Source of the DNA: Bacillota bacterium
Lineage (GTDB): Bacteria; Bacillota; Clostridia; Lachnospirales; Cellulosilyticaceae
NCBI GenBank assembly: GCA_023436395.1
Contig: JAEZJJ010000004.1
Span: 1-64,000 of the forward strand
Reading direction: 5' to 3'
DNA: 64,000 nt
Shown: one piece after another, positions 44,208 through 52,858 of the stretch
Numbering within the stretch: the stretch's first letter is position 1
Layout: every line of letters starts with the position of its first letter
Notes under the pieces: model-generated
Seen by the model: the letters and a program-made list of their open reading frames with translations, nothing else
Told to the model about the DNA's origin: nothing
Databases searched by the model: none
Program-made: the position numbers and the translations under genes

Positions 44208-44809
44208 TGGCAGGTTATTATGGTGACAAGATGATAGCTCTTATTGAAGAGTTATCAAGATTGCCTGGCATAGGAAGTAAGTCAGCTCAACGACTAGCCT
44301 TTCATATTATTAGTATGCCATTAGAAAAGGTAGAACACTTAGCAAATACGTTAGTAGCAGCTAAGAAGAATATTAATTACTGTGAAAAGTGCTGTACAAT
44401 TACAGATGACAAACTTTGTCCTATTTGTAAGGACACCAATAGAGCTATTGGACAGATTATGGTGGTTGAAGATCCTAGGGATATGGTAGCCTATGAAAAA
44501 ACCAAAGAATTTAAAGGGCTTTATCATATACTACATGGAGCTATTTCTCCTATGATGGGAGTTGGTCCCAGTGATATTAAAATTAAAGAACTTTTAGAAC
44601 GTATTCAAAAAGAAGAGATTGAAGAAGTGATTATTGCAACAAACCCTAATATAGAGGGAGAAGCGACGGCTATGTATATTAGCAAACTCATAAAACCACT
44701 TGGTATCAAAATTACCCGTATTGCCCATGGCGTACCTGTTGGTGGTGATTTAGAGTATGTGGATGAAATTACTTTGACGAGAGCTTTAGAAGGCAGACGA
44801 GAAATGTAA
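44207..44809 (+). CDS. recR: Recombination protein RecR
   Basis: 200 aa DNA-repair protein of the RecFOR pathway. It has the helix-hairpin-helix start (LSRLPGIGSKSAQRLAFH), a four-cysteine zinc finger (CEKCCTITDDKLCPIC), and a Toprim domain from MVVEDPRDM with ATNPNIEGEATAMYI. It starts with GTG in TAGTG, overlapping the ybaB stop, after AGGAGG. Last gene of the unit. Confidence 0.96.
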   Translation: MAGYYGDKMIALIEELSRLPGIGSKSAQRLAFHIISMPLEKVEHLANTLVAAKKNINYCEKCCTITDDKLCPICKDTNRAIGQIMVVEDPRDMVAYEKTKEFKGLYHILHGAISPMMGVGPSDIKIKELLERIQKEEIEEVIIATNPNIEGEATAMYISKLIKPLGIKITRIAHGVPVGGDLEYVDEITLTRALEGRREM

Positions 44810-44832
44810 ATAAAATAGAGTAGTAGAAAGTG

Positions 44833-44884
44833 AAAATGCACCCTAGATGTTAGGTAAAATAACATATAGGGTGCATTTTACATT
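44833..44884 (+). terminator. Intrinsic terminator after recR
   Basis: A stem of about 20 bp (44833-44852 with 44860-44879) with one mismatch and a T-rich end. Confidence 0.85.
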
Positions 44885-44947
44885 TGGATTATACTCTTAC
44901 AATAATTTGACTAGAACTTATTTTAGATTCAATATTACTTTTTTATA

Positions 44948-44956
44948 TGCTATACT
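44948..44956 (+). promoter_or_regulatory. Extended -10 promoter of the GGDEF-EAL gene
   Basis: TGC followed by TATACT (44951-44956), with the start codon 28 bases downstream. Confidence 0.45.
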
Positions 44957-44983
44957 ATAAAAAAAGACATAGGAAGTGATTAA

Positions 44984-47830
44984 ATGCAAATTAAAAAAAG
45001 GTTTCTGTTAGTCATGATAAGTCTAATTTGTATTCCACTACTTATTTTAACAGTAGTTATATATATATATTCATCTAATAACTTAATGATTAAAAGTCAG
45101 AATGTGCTTAAACAGTTGGTAATTTCAAAAGGCAAGACACTTGAAGCGTTGTTTCATTCTACAATGCATAGAAATCAAATGTTAGCGCAAGATCGCCTTA
45201 TTATTCAGGTGCTAACAAAAGGGACATTAAATAGTAGTGAAGAAATTAATCAAGTAAGAGAGCTTTTAATACAAGCTTGTAAAGATGAAAATAGTGATGA
45301 GATATTATTGATAGATTCAGAAGGAAAGGTTTTGGTTAGTAGCTACAAAAAAAATGAGCAATTAGTTTTAAGTTACCAAGAGATATACAGGGGGCTATCT
45401 GAAGGAAAAACTATTATGACAGAGCTATTCACTGGTGATAGGGAAAAGGATAGAAGCATTAGTATTATAGTACCAGTAATAGATGATAGGGACGAAGTAG
45501 TTGGCAGTATATGTGAAGTTGTTTCAATTAACTGGCTGAGAGAATTGACTCAGAATATAGAGTTAGAAGAGACAAGCTATACCTATATTTTAAATGAAAA
45601 ACTAAATTTTATTTTACATTCTAAGAAAAGTAAAGAAGGAACAATATTAGAGAGTGCTGGAATAAAAAATTTGATTGAAGCAGCTTATCAAAAAGGAGAG
45701 ACCTATGGTATAGGCATATCTACCCATGAAGGGGCAGAAAAGTATGTTGCATTTTATAGGGTAAAAAACACCGATTGGATTGTGTGTATAGAACAGAATA
45801 TAGGAGAAATAAGGCAACAGGCAGTAGTGGAAGTTTTAATAATTATGGGGTGTTTAATGTTGATGGCAATTAGTATAGGCATATTCTGTGTAAGATTTTC
45901 TAGAAAGATTACAAAGCCTATGGAGGAACTTATAACAAGTATGAATCAGGTATCTAATGGTGACTTTATGCAAATATCTTCGTATAATAGAGATGATGAA
46001 TTTGGCATGCTGTTTCTTAGGTATAATCATATGATAAAAAAATTAGGTGATAGTCACCAAGAGTTAAATTATGTATGTGAAGAATTATCTGTAACACAAG
46101 ATAAATTAAAAAGAAAAGTCAAAGAATTAACACAAAGTAGAGAAGCGCTAGCAATTAGTGAGAAGAGATATAAGATTACACTAGATGCTATTGAAGAAGT
46201 TATTTGGGAATATAATATTAGAACTAAAAGCTTTTTTGCTACTGAGAAATGGGAAGAATTAACAGGATATAGTAATCAAGATATTAAGGTTATTGCTGTT
46301 ATTAAAGAAATTCTAGAGCCATATTCTATTGAGGCTTTTATCTTAACCCTCAAATCATGTATAGAAGGCAATATAGATAGCTTTAATCAAGAAATACATA
46401 TAAAAAACAAGCGTGGTGAGTATAAGTGGTTACTGTGCAAAGGGCATACTGTTAGAAATGCACATGGAAAGATAAGTAAACTTATTGGTGCATTATCAGA
46501 TATTACTCTTTGTAAAGAAAATGAGGAACGTGTAAGAAAGTTAGCTTTTTTTGATGTGCTAACAGGGTGTCTTAATAAGCAAACCTTCATGGAAAGTTTG
46601 GAGACTTGGTTATCACCTAAAGAAGATATCAAGGATGCTGCACTATTATTTATTGATTTAGATGATTTCAAGAAAATTAATGATACACTTGGTCATGAAG
46701 TAGGAGATAAGTTACTTAATTATGCAGCAAAAGTATTAAGGTATATTATACCACAAGATTCTTTTATTAGTCGTTTTGGAGGTGATGAGTTTGTCATCTT
46801 TAAAACAAAAATTTTTGACATATCAGAAGTTCAAGAAATGGTGTATGCTATTTTAAATATTTTTCAAGACCCGATTCATATTGATGGAAAAGATATTCAT
46901 ATTACATGTAGTATAGGGATAGCTCTATATCCATTAGATGGAATAAGTGCAGATGTACTGCTTAAAAATGCAGATACAGCCATGTACAAAGCTAAAGAAT
47001 TAGGGAAAAACACCTATAGTTTCTATGCTCCTGATATGTCTAAATCCTTAGATAGAAAATTAATGATAGAAGGTGCACTAAGAGAGGCAATCAGTAAAAA
47101 TACTTTATATATACAATATCAACCTATTGTAGATATTAAAACACAGAAAACTGTGGCAGTAGAAGCGTTATTAAGACTTAAGGACAATGAATTAGGATTT
47201 ATATCTCCAGGAGAGTTTATTCCTATTGCTGAAGAAGCAGGTCTGATTATTTCTACAGGTGATTGGGTAATAGAAAAGGCATTAACAGAGTTAAATTATT
47301 ATCGCCTTCAAGGTTATGAAAATTTAAGTATTACAATTAATGTTTCTTCATTGCAAATGAAAGATAAGAGTTTTCTAGAAAAACTTAAAGTAACAGTAAA
47401 AAATACTAAAGTGCCACCGGAACTTATTAAATTAGAAGTAACAGAATCTGTACTTATGGAGAATGTAGAGAAAAGCATAGAGTTGTTTCATGAAATTAAG
47501 GATATAGGAATTAAGTTAGCATTAGATGACTTTGGCACAGGATATTCCTCATTGAACTATTTAAGGAGTATTCCATTAGATATTTTAAAGATTGATAAAT
47601 CATTTATAGATGAGATAACCGTAAGTTCAGTACAATCTGAAATTGTAGATAGTATTATTGGGATGGCGCATACCTTAAATATATTGGTAGTAGCAGAAGG
47701 AGTGGAGACTGAAGAGCAGTTTAAGATTTTAAGAGATAAAGGTTGTGATTTGGTACAAGGTTATTTCTTTAGTAAACCTCTTATGCCAAATCAATTAGGA
47801 GAAAGATTGGAAGAAGAAAAATATGTGTAA
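44984..47830 (+). CDS. Membrane sensor diguanylate cyclase/phosphodiesterase (Cache-HAMP-PAS-GGDEF-EAL)
   Basis: 948 aa c-di-GMP signalling protein. Domains in order: transmembrane helix (about 8-28), extracytoplasmic Cache-like sensor (about 30-280), second helix (about 285-307), HAMP (about 308-360), coiled linker, PAS (about 390-510), GGDEF (about 525-690, intact motif RFGGDEF near 600), EAL (about 700-945). The EAL catalytic set is present: VEALLR, TINVS, KLEVTES, DDFGTGYSS, KIDKSF and AEGVE. The GGDEF inhibitory RxxD site is missing (IPQD precedes). Both activities are possible; net direction is unknown. The ribosome site GGAAGTGA is modest. Monocistronic. Confidence 0.93.
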   Translation: MQIKKRFLLVMISLICIPLLILTVVIYIYSSNNLMIKSQNVLKQLVISKGKTLEALFHSTMHRNQMLAQDRLIIQVLTKGTLNSSEEINQVRELLIQACKDENSDEILLIDSEGKVLVSSYKKNEQLVLSYQEIYRGLSEGKTIMTELFTGDREKDRSISIIVPVIDDRDEVVGSICEVVSINWLRELTQNIELEETSYTYILNEKLNFILHSKKSKEGTILESAGIKNLIEAAYQKGETYGIGISTHEGAEKYVAFYRVKNTDWIVCIEQNIGEIRQQAVVEVLIIMGCLMLMAISIGIFCVRFSRKITKPMEELITSMNQVSNGDFMQISSYNRDDEFGMLFLRYNHMIKKLGDSHQELNYVCEELSVTQDKLKRKVKELTQSREALAISEKRYKITLDAIEEVIWEYNIRTKSFFATEKWEELTGYSNQDIKVIAVIKEILEPYSIEAFILTLKSCIEGNIDSFNQEIHIKNKRGEYKWLLCKGHTVRNAHGKISKLIGALSDITLCKENEERVRKLAFFDVLTGCLNKQTFMESLETWLSPKEDIKDAALLFIDLDDFKKINDTLGHEVGDKLLNYAAKVLRYIIPQDSFISRFGGDEFVIFKTKIFDISEVQEMVYAILNIFQDPIHIDGKDIHITCSIGIALYPLDGISADVLLKNADTAMYKAKELGKNTYSFYAPDMSKSLDRKLMIEGALREAISKNTLYIQYQPIVDIKTQKTVAVEALLRLKDNELGFISPGEFIPIAEEAGLIISTGDWVIEKALTELNYYRLQGYENLSITINVSSLQMKDKSFLEKLKVTVKNTKVPPELIKLEVTESVLMENVEKSIELFHEIKDIGIKLALDDFGTGYSSLNYLRSIPLDILKIDKSFIDEITVSSVQSEIVDSIIGMAHTLNILVVAEGVETEEQFKILRDKGCDLVQGYFFSKPLMPNQLGERLEEEKYV

Positions 47831-47927
47831 TGTTTTAATTAGGGAGGCTAGACAATGGTTAATAACTTTTGTAGACTGTAGTTATATAATACTTTAGTAA
47901 GAAAGAGAAGGTTTTGGAGGAAGTAAA

Positions 47928-48389
47928 ATGAAAATTGAGTGTACCAAAGAAGAGTTTAAAGTACTTTTAGATATGGTATATGCAGGCAATATACTGATTA
48001 ACAGTATGAGAAGTCAACATGAAAAAATTAAAGAATATGCAGATATGGAGCAATATTTCTTTGCTAAGGCAAAAGAGTATGATTTAGAAAATCTGGTAGA
48101 ATATGATGAGGAGTATAATGAATACATTCCTACACGAGAATATGAAGATGAAGAGTTTAACCAATATATAGATGAATATGAAACACGTGTATTTTGGGAA
48201 GAACTTGTTATGAGACTTGCTCGTCGTGATGCCCTGAATTATGCAGGTGATGTCGATCAAGATATTACTAGAGCGGCACTTAAAGAGATGCAACTTCAAT
48301 TAGAAGAAAAATATGATGAGGAAATAGAAGCAAATGGTATAATGAATTTAAAAATAGTAACATGGGATAAAGAAAATTCTAATTCCTAA
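47928..48389 (+). CDS. Hypothetical acidic protein
   Basis: 153 aa, not recognised. It is strongly acidic with a Glu/Tyr/Asp-rich centre (DEEYNEYIPTREYEDEEFNQYIDEYE) flanked by helices, and has no membrane segment or catalytic motif. It starts well after TTGGAGGAAG and is followed by a terminator. The good ribosome site, sensible codon use and stop-to-terminator spacing support a real gene. Function unknown. Confidence 0.7.
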   Translation: MKIECTKEEFKVLLDMVYAGNILINSMRSQHEKIKEYADMEQYFFAKAKEYDLENLVEYDEEYNEYIPTREYEDEEFNQYIDEYETRVFWEELVMRLARRDALNYAGDVDQDITRAALKEMQLQLEEKYDEEIEANGIMNLKIVTWDKENSNS

Positions 48390-48436
48390 ATGTAGTTGCT
48401 ATTAGATTTTGAAGTAATTTTCTTGACTTAATAATT

Positions 48437-48474
48437 AAAAGGCTGCTGCAAGTAAAATGCAGTAGCCTTTTTTA
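48437..48474 (+). terminator. Intrinsic terminator after the acidic hypothetical gene
   Basis: A 13-bp GC-rich stem with one G-U pair (48438-48450 with 48459-48471), then a run of six T. Confidence 0.9.
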
Positions 48475-48497
48475 GAAAATAGAAGGTAGGTTAAAGT

Positions 48498-49175
48498 ATG
48501 CTACAAATGAAAGGTATTAAAAAAAATTATGGTAAGAAAAAGGTACTTAAAGGCATTGACTTGACTGTAACTGAGGGAGAATGCTTAGGCATTATAGGAC
48601 CTAATGGTTCAGGTAAATCTACTTTATTATCAATTATGGTAGGTGCTTTAAAACCTACTGAAGGAAGTAAAGACATTCAAGGAGAGATAGGTTATGTTCC
48701 TCAAGACAATGCTTTAATGGAAGAATTAACAGTTAAAGATAACTTAGAGTTTTGGGCAGCAGCACATAATAAATCGTTAGAAGAAGTTTTACATACAGGA
48801 TATATTGATGAGGTATTAGGAATTAAAGAAATGTTGTATGAAAGAGTGAAAAATCTATCTGGAGGAATGAAAAAACGTGTTAATATAGGGATTGCACTTA
48901 TTGGTGACCCGAGGTATATCGTTTTGGATGAACCTTGTAGCGCATTAGATATTATTTATAAAAATGAAGTGGTTAGTTATCTACTAGAACTTAAACAAAA
49001 AGGTAAAACTATTATTTATACAAGCCACTGTGGGGATGAAATAGAGAAGATCTGTGATAAAGTTTGCATCTTGAAGGAAGGAACCATTATTAAAGAAGCT
49101 AAATTAGAGCAACTTAAAGCTGAATATCATGACTATGATACTTTTGATGAGATGGTATATAGGTTATTGGTATGA
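48498..49175 (+). CDS. ABC transporter ATP-binding protein (LnrL-like)
   Basis: 225 aa ATPase. Walker A is GPNGSGKST, the Q-loop region is GYVPQDNAL, the signature is LSGGMKKR, Walker B is YIVLDEPCSALD, and the switch His is in TSHCGDE. The stop overlaps the next start by four bases (ATGA). With the two permeases downstream it forms a three-gene exporter of the linearmycin-resistance (LnrLMN) type. Likely substrates are amphipathic antibiotics or lipids; this is an inference from architecture. Confidence 0.87.
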   Translation: MLQMKGIKKNYGKKKVLKGIDLTVTEGECLGIIGPNGSGKSTLLSIMVGALKPTEGSKDIQGEIGYVPQDNALMEELTVKDNLEFWAAAHNKSLEEVLHTGYIDEVLGIKEMLYERVKNLSGGMKKRVNIGIALIGDPRYIVLDEPCSALDIIYKNEVVSYLLELKQKGKTIIYTSHCGDEIEKICDKVCILKEGTIIKEAKLEQLKAEYHDYDTFDEMVYRLLV

Positions 49176-50398
49176 GAGAAATAGGTATTGGTATAAAAAC
49201 GGATTTAAAAGTATTGGCAGTACACTATAAAAAAATAATATTTTTTGCATTGCAGATGATGATTTTATGTTTAGGTATCGGAGTAGTAGGAAGTCATGTT
49301 TTATATTCTCAGAAAAATGTACAAACTTTTACTTTGGCTATTGTAGATTTAGAAGATTCTGAGTGGACTAAAATGATTATTGATACAGTTAATCAAATGG
49401 AGTCTATTACAAAGTTGTGTGATATACAAGTATTACCTAAAGAAAAAGCGAAGAAGCAGTTAGATAAGGGAGAAGTGACAGCAATTATTACAATTCCTCC
49501 TCAGTTTGTGGAGGATGTAATGAAAGGCAAGAATACGCCACTTACAATAGAAAAAAAGGATGGAACCCTGCTGGAAAGTATTGTTGCAGACGAACTGGTT
49601 TCAGCAGCAGCAAAACTATTATCGGCAGCGCAAGCAGGGATTTATACAACTTTAGATGCTTATGAAATGCTTGGAAGTGATGGCGGAGCTAAATATGAAA
49701 AACTGATGCAAGAAATCAATATCATTTTTACTAAAGAGATGCTAGGGCGTCACAATTTATTTGAAGTAAAAGAAGTAGTAGCAACTAAAAATATGGCTCC
49801 ACTTCAGCACTATATTCTGTCTGGTTTTATAGCAATGATGTTACTTGGCTTAATGCTTGTAATGGAAGTTATAGAACCCTTTAATAGGCAAGAGATGCTT
49901 ATGAGATATAGTGTTGCCAAAGTAAAGGCAGAAAAATTAATACTGAGTAAAATAATAAGTCTTAGTTTGTTTAATGTAGGAGTTGGGGGGATAATTTTAG
50001 GTAGTGTAGCAATATTATCAAAACTCTCTGGGTTAGAGATAGAGTGGTCTCTATCTCTGCAAGGAATAATGGGCATTTTATTATGTGCTGTTAGCCTAGC
50101 AAGTGTGAGTATGATAATAGGAATGCTATTAAAAGGAAAAGATGCCTATAGCTTATTTATTTTTATGATAGCAGCAACTATGACATTTTTATCAGGTGGC
50201 ATTATTCCTGTAGCTTATTTGCCTCAGGCAATTAGTAAACTTAAGTTATTTACTTACAACGCATATGCTCTAGAGTTACTGAAGCCTTTGGTAGGAATTG
50301 AAAGTCAGTGGATTACTTATGTACAGGTTATATTAATGATAATGGTTTGCTTTATAATGGGAATCATGATGCTTAAAAGAAGAGGGGTGAGAGGATGA
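49172..50398 (+). CDS. ABC-2 type permease with extracytoplasmic domain, subunit 1
   Basis: 408 aa. An N-terminal helix (about residues 18-42) is followed by a large external domain of about 170 residues and five to six C-terminal helices (about 210-400), the ABC2_membrane_3 layout. It includes the cytoplasmic segment EPFNRQEMLMRYSVAKVKAEKLILSK. It overlaps both neighbours by four bases, so the three genes are translationally coupled. Confidence 0.84.
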   Translation: MREIGIGIKTDLKVLAVHYKKIIFFALQMMILCLGIGVVGSHVLYSQKNVQTFTLAIVDLEDSEWTKMIIDTVNQMESITKLCDIQVLPKEKAKKQLDKGEVTAIITIPPQFVEDVMKGKNTPLTIEKKDGTLLESIVADELVSAAAKLLSAAQAGIYTTLDAYEMLGSDGGAKYEKLMQEINIIFTKEMLGRHNLFEVKEVVATKNMAPLQHYILSGFIAMMLLGLMLVMEVIEPFNRQEMLMRYSVAKVKAEKLILSKIISLSLFNVGVGGIILGSVAILSKLSGLEIEWSLSLQGIMGILLCAVSLASVSMIIGMLLKGKDAYSLFIFMIAATMTFLSGGIIPVAYLPQAISKLKLFTYNAYALELLKPLVGIESQWITYVQVILMIMVCFIMGIMMLKRRGVRG

Positions 50399-51564
50399 GA
50401 TTTTACTATGTCGCCCTTAAATTAAAGCTAAAGGAACTTCTTAAGAATAAAGCATATGTGGTAACATTAGGGATATTACCACTTTTGATAGGTCTTATAA
50501 TGATTTATGGAACAGCCTACATAGATGAAGGAACTTTAAAGGCGGGGTTGTGGAGTGATAGTATATTAGGTGATAGAATCACGGAAATTTTATTAGAAGA
50601 TGAAGGAATTTCTTTTATAAAGTATGAAACGGTAGAGGGTTTAGAACATGCAGTAGCAACTAATGCTATCGAATGTGGTTTTGTGATTGATCCTAGTATT
50701 GATAAGCAAAAACTGGAAGTCGATTTTAATAAAGCAATAAAAGTAGTTATTTCTCCTGCAACTATGGCTAAAGGAGCGCTTCAAGAAGTAGTAACTGCAA
50801 CACTATATCGCCTTGTGGCAGAAGATATAGCATATATGACTTTGAAGAATAAAGAATACATGCAAGAAGTAAGGGAGTTAAAAAATTGGATACATGACAG
50901 GGTTGAAAGCTATTATGCAAATGGTGATTTGATGCAGATTGTCTTTGTAGAAGGAAATTCAGAAGAGATAAGTACGGTAGATCAAAAAAGAGAAGGCATC
51001 TTAAGATTAGGAAAAGGATTAATTGCTGTTTTTATCATGATAAGTAGTTTATTAGTTGGTGTTAGAGTAATTGAGGATAGACAAGGGAAAATACATAGTC
51101 GTTTTTGTACCATTGGTAAGAGTGCATTGAATCCAGATTTACCTATTATTTGTGCTAATATTATATTGCAGGTAATAGTAGGGGGAATATCCCTTTTGAT
51201 TATGAAGTGGGGGGGGAGGAATATACTAGATGTATCTATAGGGCAAGAAGGAAGTATGCTAATCGTGTACGTTCTGTGTTTAAGTATATTGACGCTTTTG
51301 GTAACCGAAATGGCTCCTAATAGTGAATTATGGTTTTCGATGATTCCTATGCTGACAATTGCAGCTATATTATTTTGTCCTATTGTAATAGACTTTTCAA
51401 GCATGCAGACTTGGTTTAGATATATCTCCTATTTCTTTATTCCGTATTATTATATTGGAGGAAGTAAATATTTAGTGAGTTTAATAGGTGCGACTATAAT
51501 ATTGGGTTGTGCGTATAAGAGTCTTAGACTGTTTAAGAGTAATTTATCTAGGGCATATAGATAG
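50395..51564 (+). CDS. ABC-2 type permease with extracytoplasmic domain, subunit 2
   Basis: 389 aa with the same plan as its upstream neighbour: one N-terminal helix, an external domain, and six C-terminal helices. The segment VIEDRQGKIHSRFCTIGKSALNP takes the coupling-helix place. The two permeases probably form a heterodimer with two copies of the ATPase. The starting ATG overlaps the previous stop (ATGA). Confidence 0.83.
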   Translation: MRFYYVALKLKLKELLKNKAYVVTLGILPLLIGLIMIYGTAYIDEGTLKAGLWSDSILGDRITEILLEDEGISFIKYETVEGLEHAVATNAIECGFVIDPSIDKQKLEVDFNKAIKVVISPATMAKGALQEVVTATLYRLVAEDIAYMTLKNKEYMQEVRELKNWIHDRVESYYANGDLMQIVFVEGNSEEISTVDQKREGILRLGKGLIAVFIMISSLLVGVRVIEDRQGKIHSRFCTIGKSALNPDLPIICANIILQVIVGGISLLIMKWGGRNILDVSIGQEGSMLIVYVLCLSILTLLVTEMAPNSELWFSMIPMLTIAAILFCPIVIDFSSMQTWFRYISYFFIPYYYIGGSKYLVSLIGATIILGCAYKSLRLFKSNLSRAYR

Positions 51565-51613
51565 TAATTATATGGAGGGTTGGCTACAGTCAAGTAAGGA
51601 GGTTAAAGTAATT

Positions 51614-52126
51614 ATGAGAAAAGACGATATACTAAATAGTGTAGAATCATTTACTGATTATTTCAAAGAAGCAGATAGGAGTGAGAAAATGGTTACAGTA
51701 TCTACTATAGCTAATGCATCTAGAGGAGAACTACTTTGTATCACTTATGAAATATTATTAGAGAATATAAAAAATGCTAGAGAAAATACGGGGAAGCAAC
51801 GCCAAGATTACTTAAAGAAATCAATAGAAGTTGTTCAAATGCTGGCAGGAGATCTGAATTTTGAGTTTGACTTATCCAAAGAACTATTCAGTATCTATAT
51901 TTATGTGCAAGGTGTATTGATTAATGCTAAAACAGATGAAAAAATAGAAGAAGCTTATCATCTTATAAGCAAGTTATACGAAAGCTTTAAAGAAGTAAGT
52001 AAAAGAGAGAAAGAAGCAAGACCAAGTATAGATAATGCAGAGATTGTATATGCAGGACTTACCTATGGACCACATCATTTAAATGAATTAAGTATGAAAG
52101 AAGCTAACAGAGGATATAAGGCCTAA
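51614..52126 (+). CDS. FliS-like flagellin chaperone homologue
   Basis: 170 aa, helical. The core (about residues 20-130) follows the FliS pattern: SRGELLCITYEILLENIKNARE, then YLKKSIEVVQMLAGDLNFE, then LFSIYIYVQGVLINAKTDEKIEEAYHLISKLYESFKEV. A Pro/Tyr-containing tail of about 35 residues is extra. FliS binds flagellin to stop early polymerisation, but no flagellar gene is near. It is 50 bases after the exporter operon and may be read through from it. The ATG at 51614 is chosen because AAGGAGG lies 11 bases upstream. The ORF is open to 51509, inside the permease, but no site supports that. Confidence 0.6.
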   Translation: MRKDDILNSVESFTDYFKEADRSEKMVTVSTIANASRGELLCITYEILLENIKNARENTGKQRQDYLKKSIEVVQMLAGDLNFEFDLSKELFSIYIYVQGVLINAKTDEKIEEAYHLISKLYESFKEVSKREKEARPSIDNAEIVYAGLTYGPHHLNELSMKEANRGYKA

Positions 52127-52128
52127 AT

Positions 52129-52168
52129 AAAAAAGTCAGATTGTGTAGGGCATAATCTGACTTTTTTA
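52129..52168 (+). terminator. Intrinsic terminator after the FliS-like gene
   Basis: A perfect 14-bp stem (52129-52142 with 52154-52167) with an 11-nt loop and a T-run in the right arm. Confidence 0.9.
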
Positions 52169-52309
52169 TAATACATCACTATATTTGAAAATGTAGTAGA
52201 TTCAAATTTGATGAATTACCATAGCTAATCTTAGAAGGTTACAGAAGCAAAGTATGCTTATCTCATAAAAAAGTTAAATTATAAATAGTCTAAAAAAACA
52301 AAATTTACA

Positions 52310-52334
52310 TATTAATAAAATAAGCTTATTAATA
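52310..52334. promoter_or_regulatory. Inverted repeat just before the bofA ribosome site
   Basis: TATTAATAA (52310-52318) and TTATTAATA (52326-52334) form a dyad ending one base before TGGAGG. It may act as an operator or shield the ribosome site. Confidence 0.4.
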
Positions 52335-52346
52335 TGGAGGAGATCA

Positions 52347-52592
52347 ATGAGTGGAGATTTAGTAATTTTCGTCTTTATCGGGATATGTATTCTTATACTA
52401 ATAGGGCTATTGTTTAGAAAGCAACTAGTAGATTTTTTGATTAATGGTATTACGGGAGTAGTTATTATTTTTTGTATCAATGGTTTACTTCCTATATATG
52501 CTATAGGTATTAATTTTTTTACGATGGGTGCTGCTACCTTGCTTGGAATTCCGGGAATTATAACAGTATATATAGTAAAAAACATCTTATAA
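52347..52592 (+). CDS. bofA: BofA-like pro-sigma-K processing inhibitor
   Basis: 81 aa membrane protein with two helices. The family hallmark is the C-terminal G-I-N-x-x-T ... G-I-P-G pattern, seen here in AIGINFFTMGAATLLGIPGI. In Bacillus BofA holds back the SpoIVFB protease that activates sigma-K in the mother cell. In clostridia its target is less certain. GGAGGAGA precedes the ATG. In Bacillus subtilis bofA follows recR closely; here about 7.5 kb separates them. Confidence 0.85.
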   Translation: MSGDLVIFVFIGICILILIGLLFRKQLVDFLINGITGVVIIFCINGLLPIYAIGINFFTMGAATLLGIPGIITVYIVKNIL

Positions 52593-52605
52593 GTTGTTGA
52601 TACAA

Positions 52606-52780
52606 TGTGGATAAGTTGGTTCTAGATGGTGATAAGTTGTGTAAGTGTGAGTTTATTACATTGTTGGAATTGTGGATAGTTTTGAGGATAAACTTTAAAA
52701 AACAAGATAAATTCAAGAGTTTAGCTATTGACATTTATGCACAGAGATGATAAAATAAATGTGGATATAGATGTGGAAAA
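52606..52780. promoter_or_regulatory. Cluster of six DnaA-box-like 9-mers
   Basis: One perfect TGTGGATAA (reverse of TTATCCACA) at 52606-52614. Single-mismatch forms are TGTGGATAG at 52671, TGAGGATAA at 52683, TGTGGATAT at 52760 and TGTGGAAAA at 52772. TTATGCACA lies on the plus strand at 52735. Five of six share one orientation. DnaA binding is inferred; no dnaA or dnaN gene is adjacent. Confidence 0.6.
52728..52756 (+). promoter_or_regulatory. Consensus promoter inside the DnaA-box cluster
   Basis: TTGACA (52728-52733), 17-bp spacer, TAAAAT (52751-52756). One DnaA-like box lies in the spacer, and two lie just downstream of the -10 box. Confidence 0.65.
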
Positions 52781-52858
52781 CTATATCTAATTTATTTGAC
52801 GTAAGTATAACATATCAATCCCTTTATACTCTATAGATAGCTATAGAGTACTTTTTTA
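52763..52858 (+). ncRNA. Candidate small RNA or terminated leader
   Basis: A transcript from the promoter at 52728 would start near 52763. It folds at once into a 7-bp hairpin (GATATAG 52764-52770 with CTATATC 52781-52787, loop ATGTGGAAAA). About 40 unpaired bases follow, and it ends at the intrinsic terminator near 52858, so about 95 nt. No ORF of note lies inside. It may be a free-standing small RNA or an attenuated leader of the gene at 52953. Confidence 0.4.
52827..52858 (+). terminator. Intrinsic terminator in the leader of the 52953 gene
   Basis: A perfect 10-bp stem (TACTCTATAG 52827-52836 with CTATAGAGTA 52841-52850), a 4-base loop and then CTTTTTT. Confidence 0.88.

Noticed and set aside
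47855..47881. An 8-codon ORF with a good AGGGAGG site (MVNNFCRL) after the GGDEF-EAL gene
   Set aside because: It is too short to claim a gene. A leader peptide is possible but there is no attenuator after it and no amino-acid run.
51509..51613. Longer FliS-like protein starting at 51509
   Set aside because: The extension lies inside the permease gene in another frame, has no ribosome site and adds residues unlike the family.
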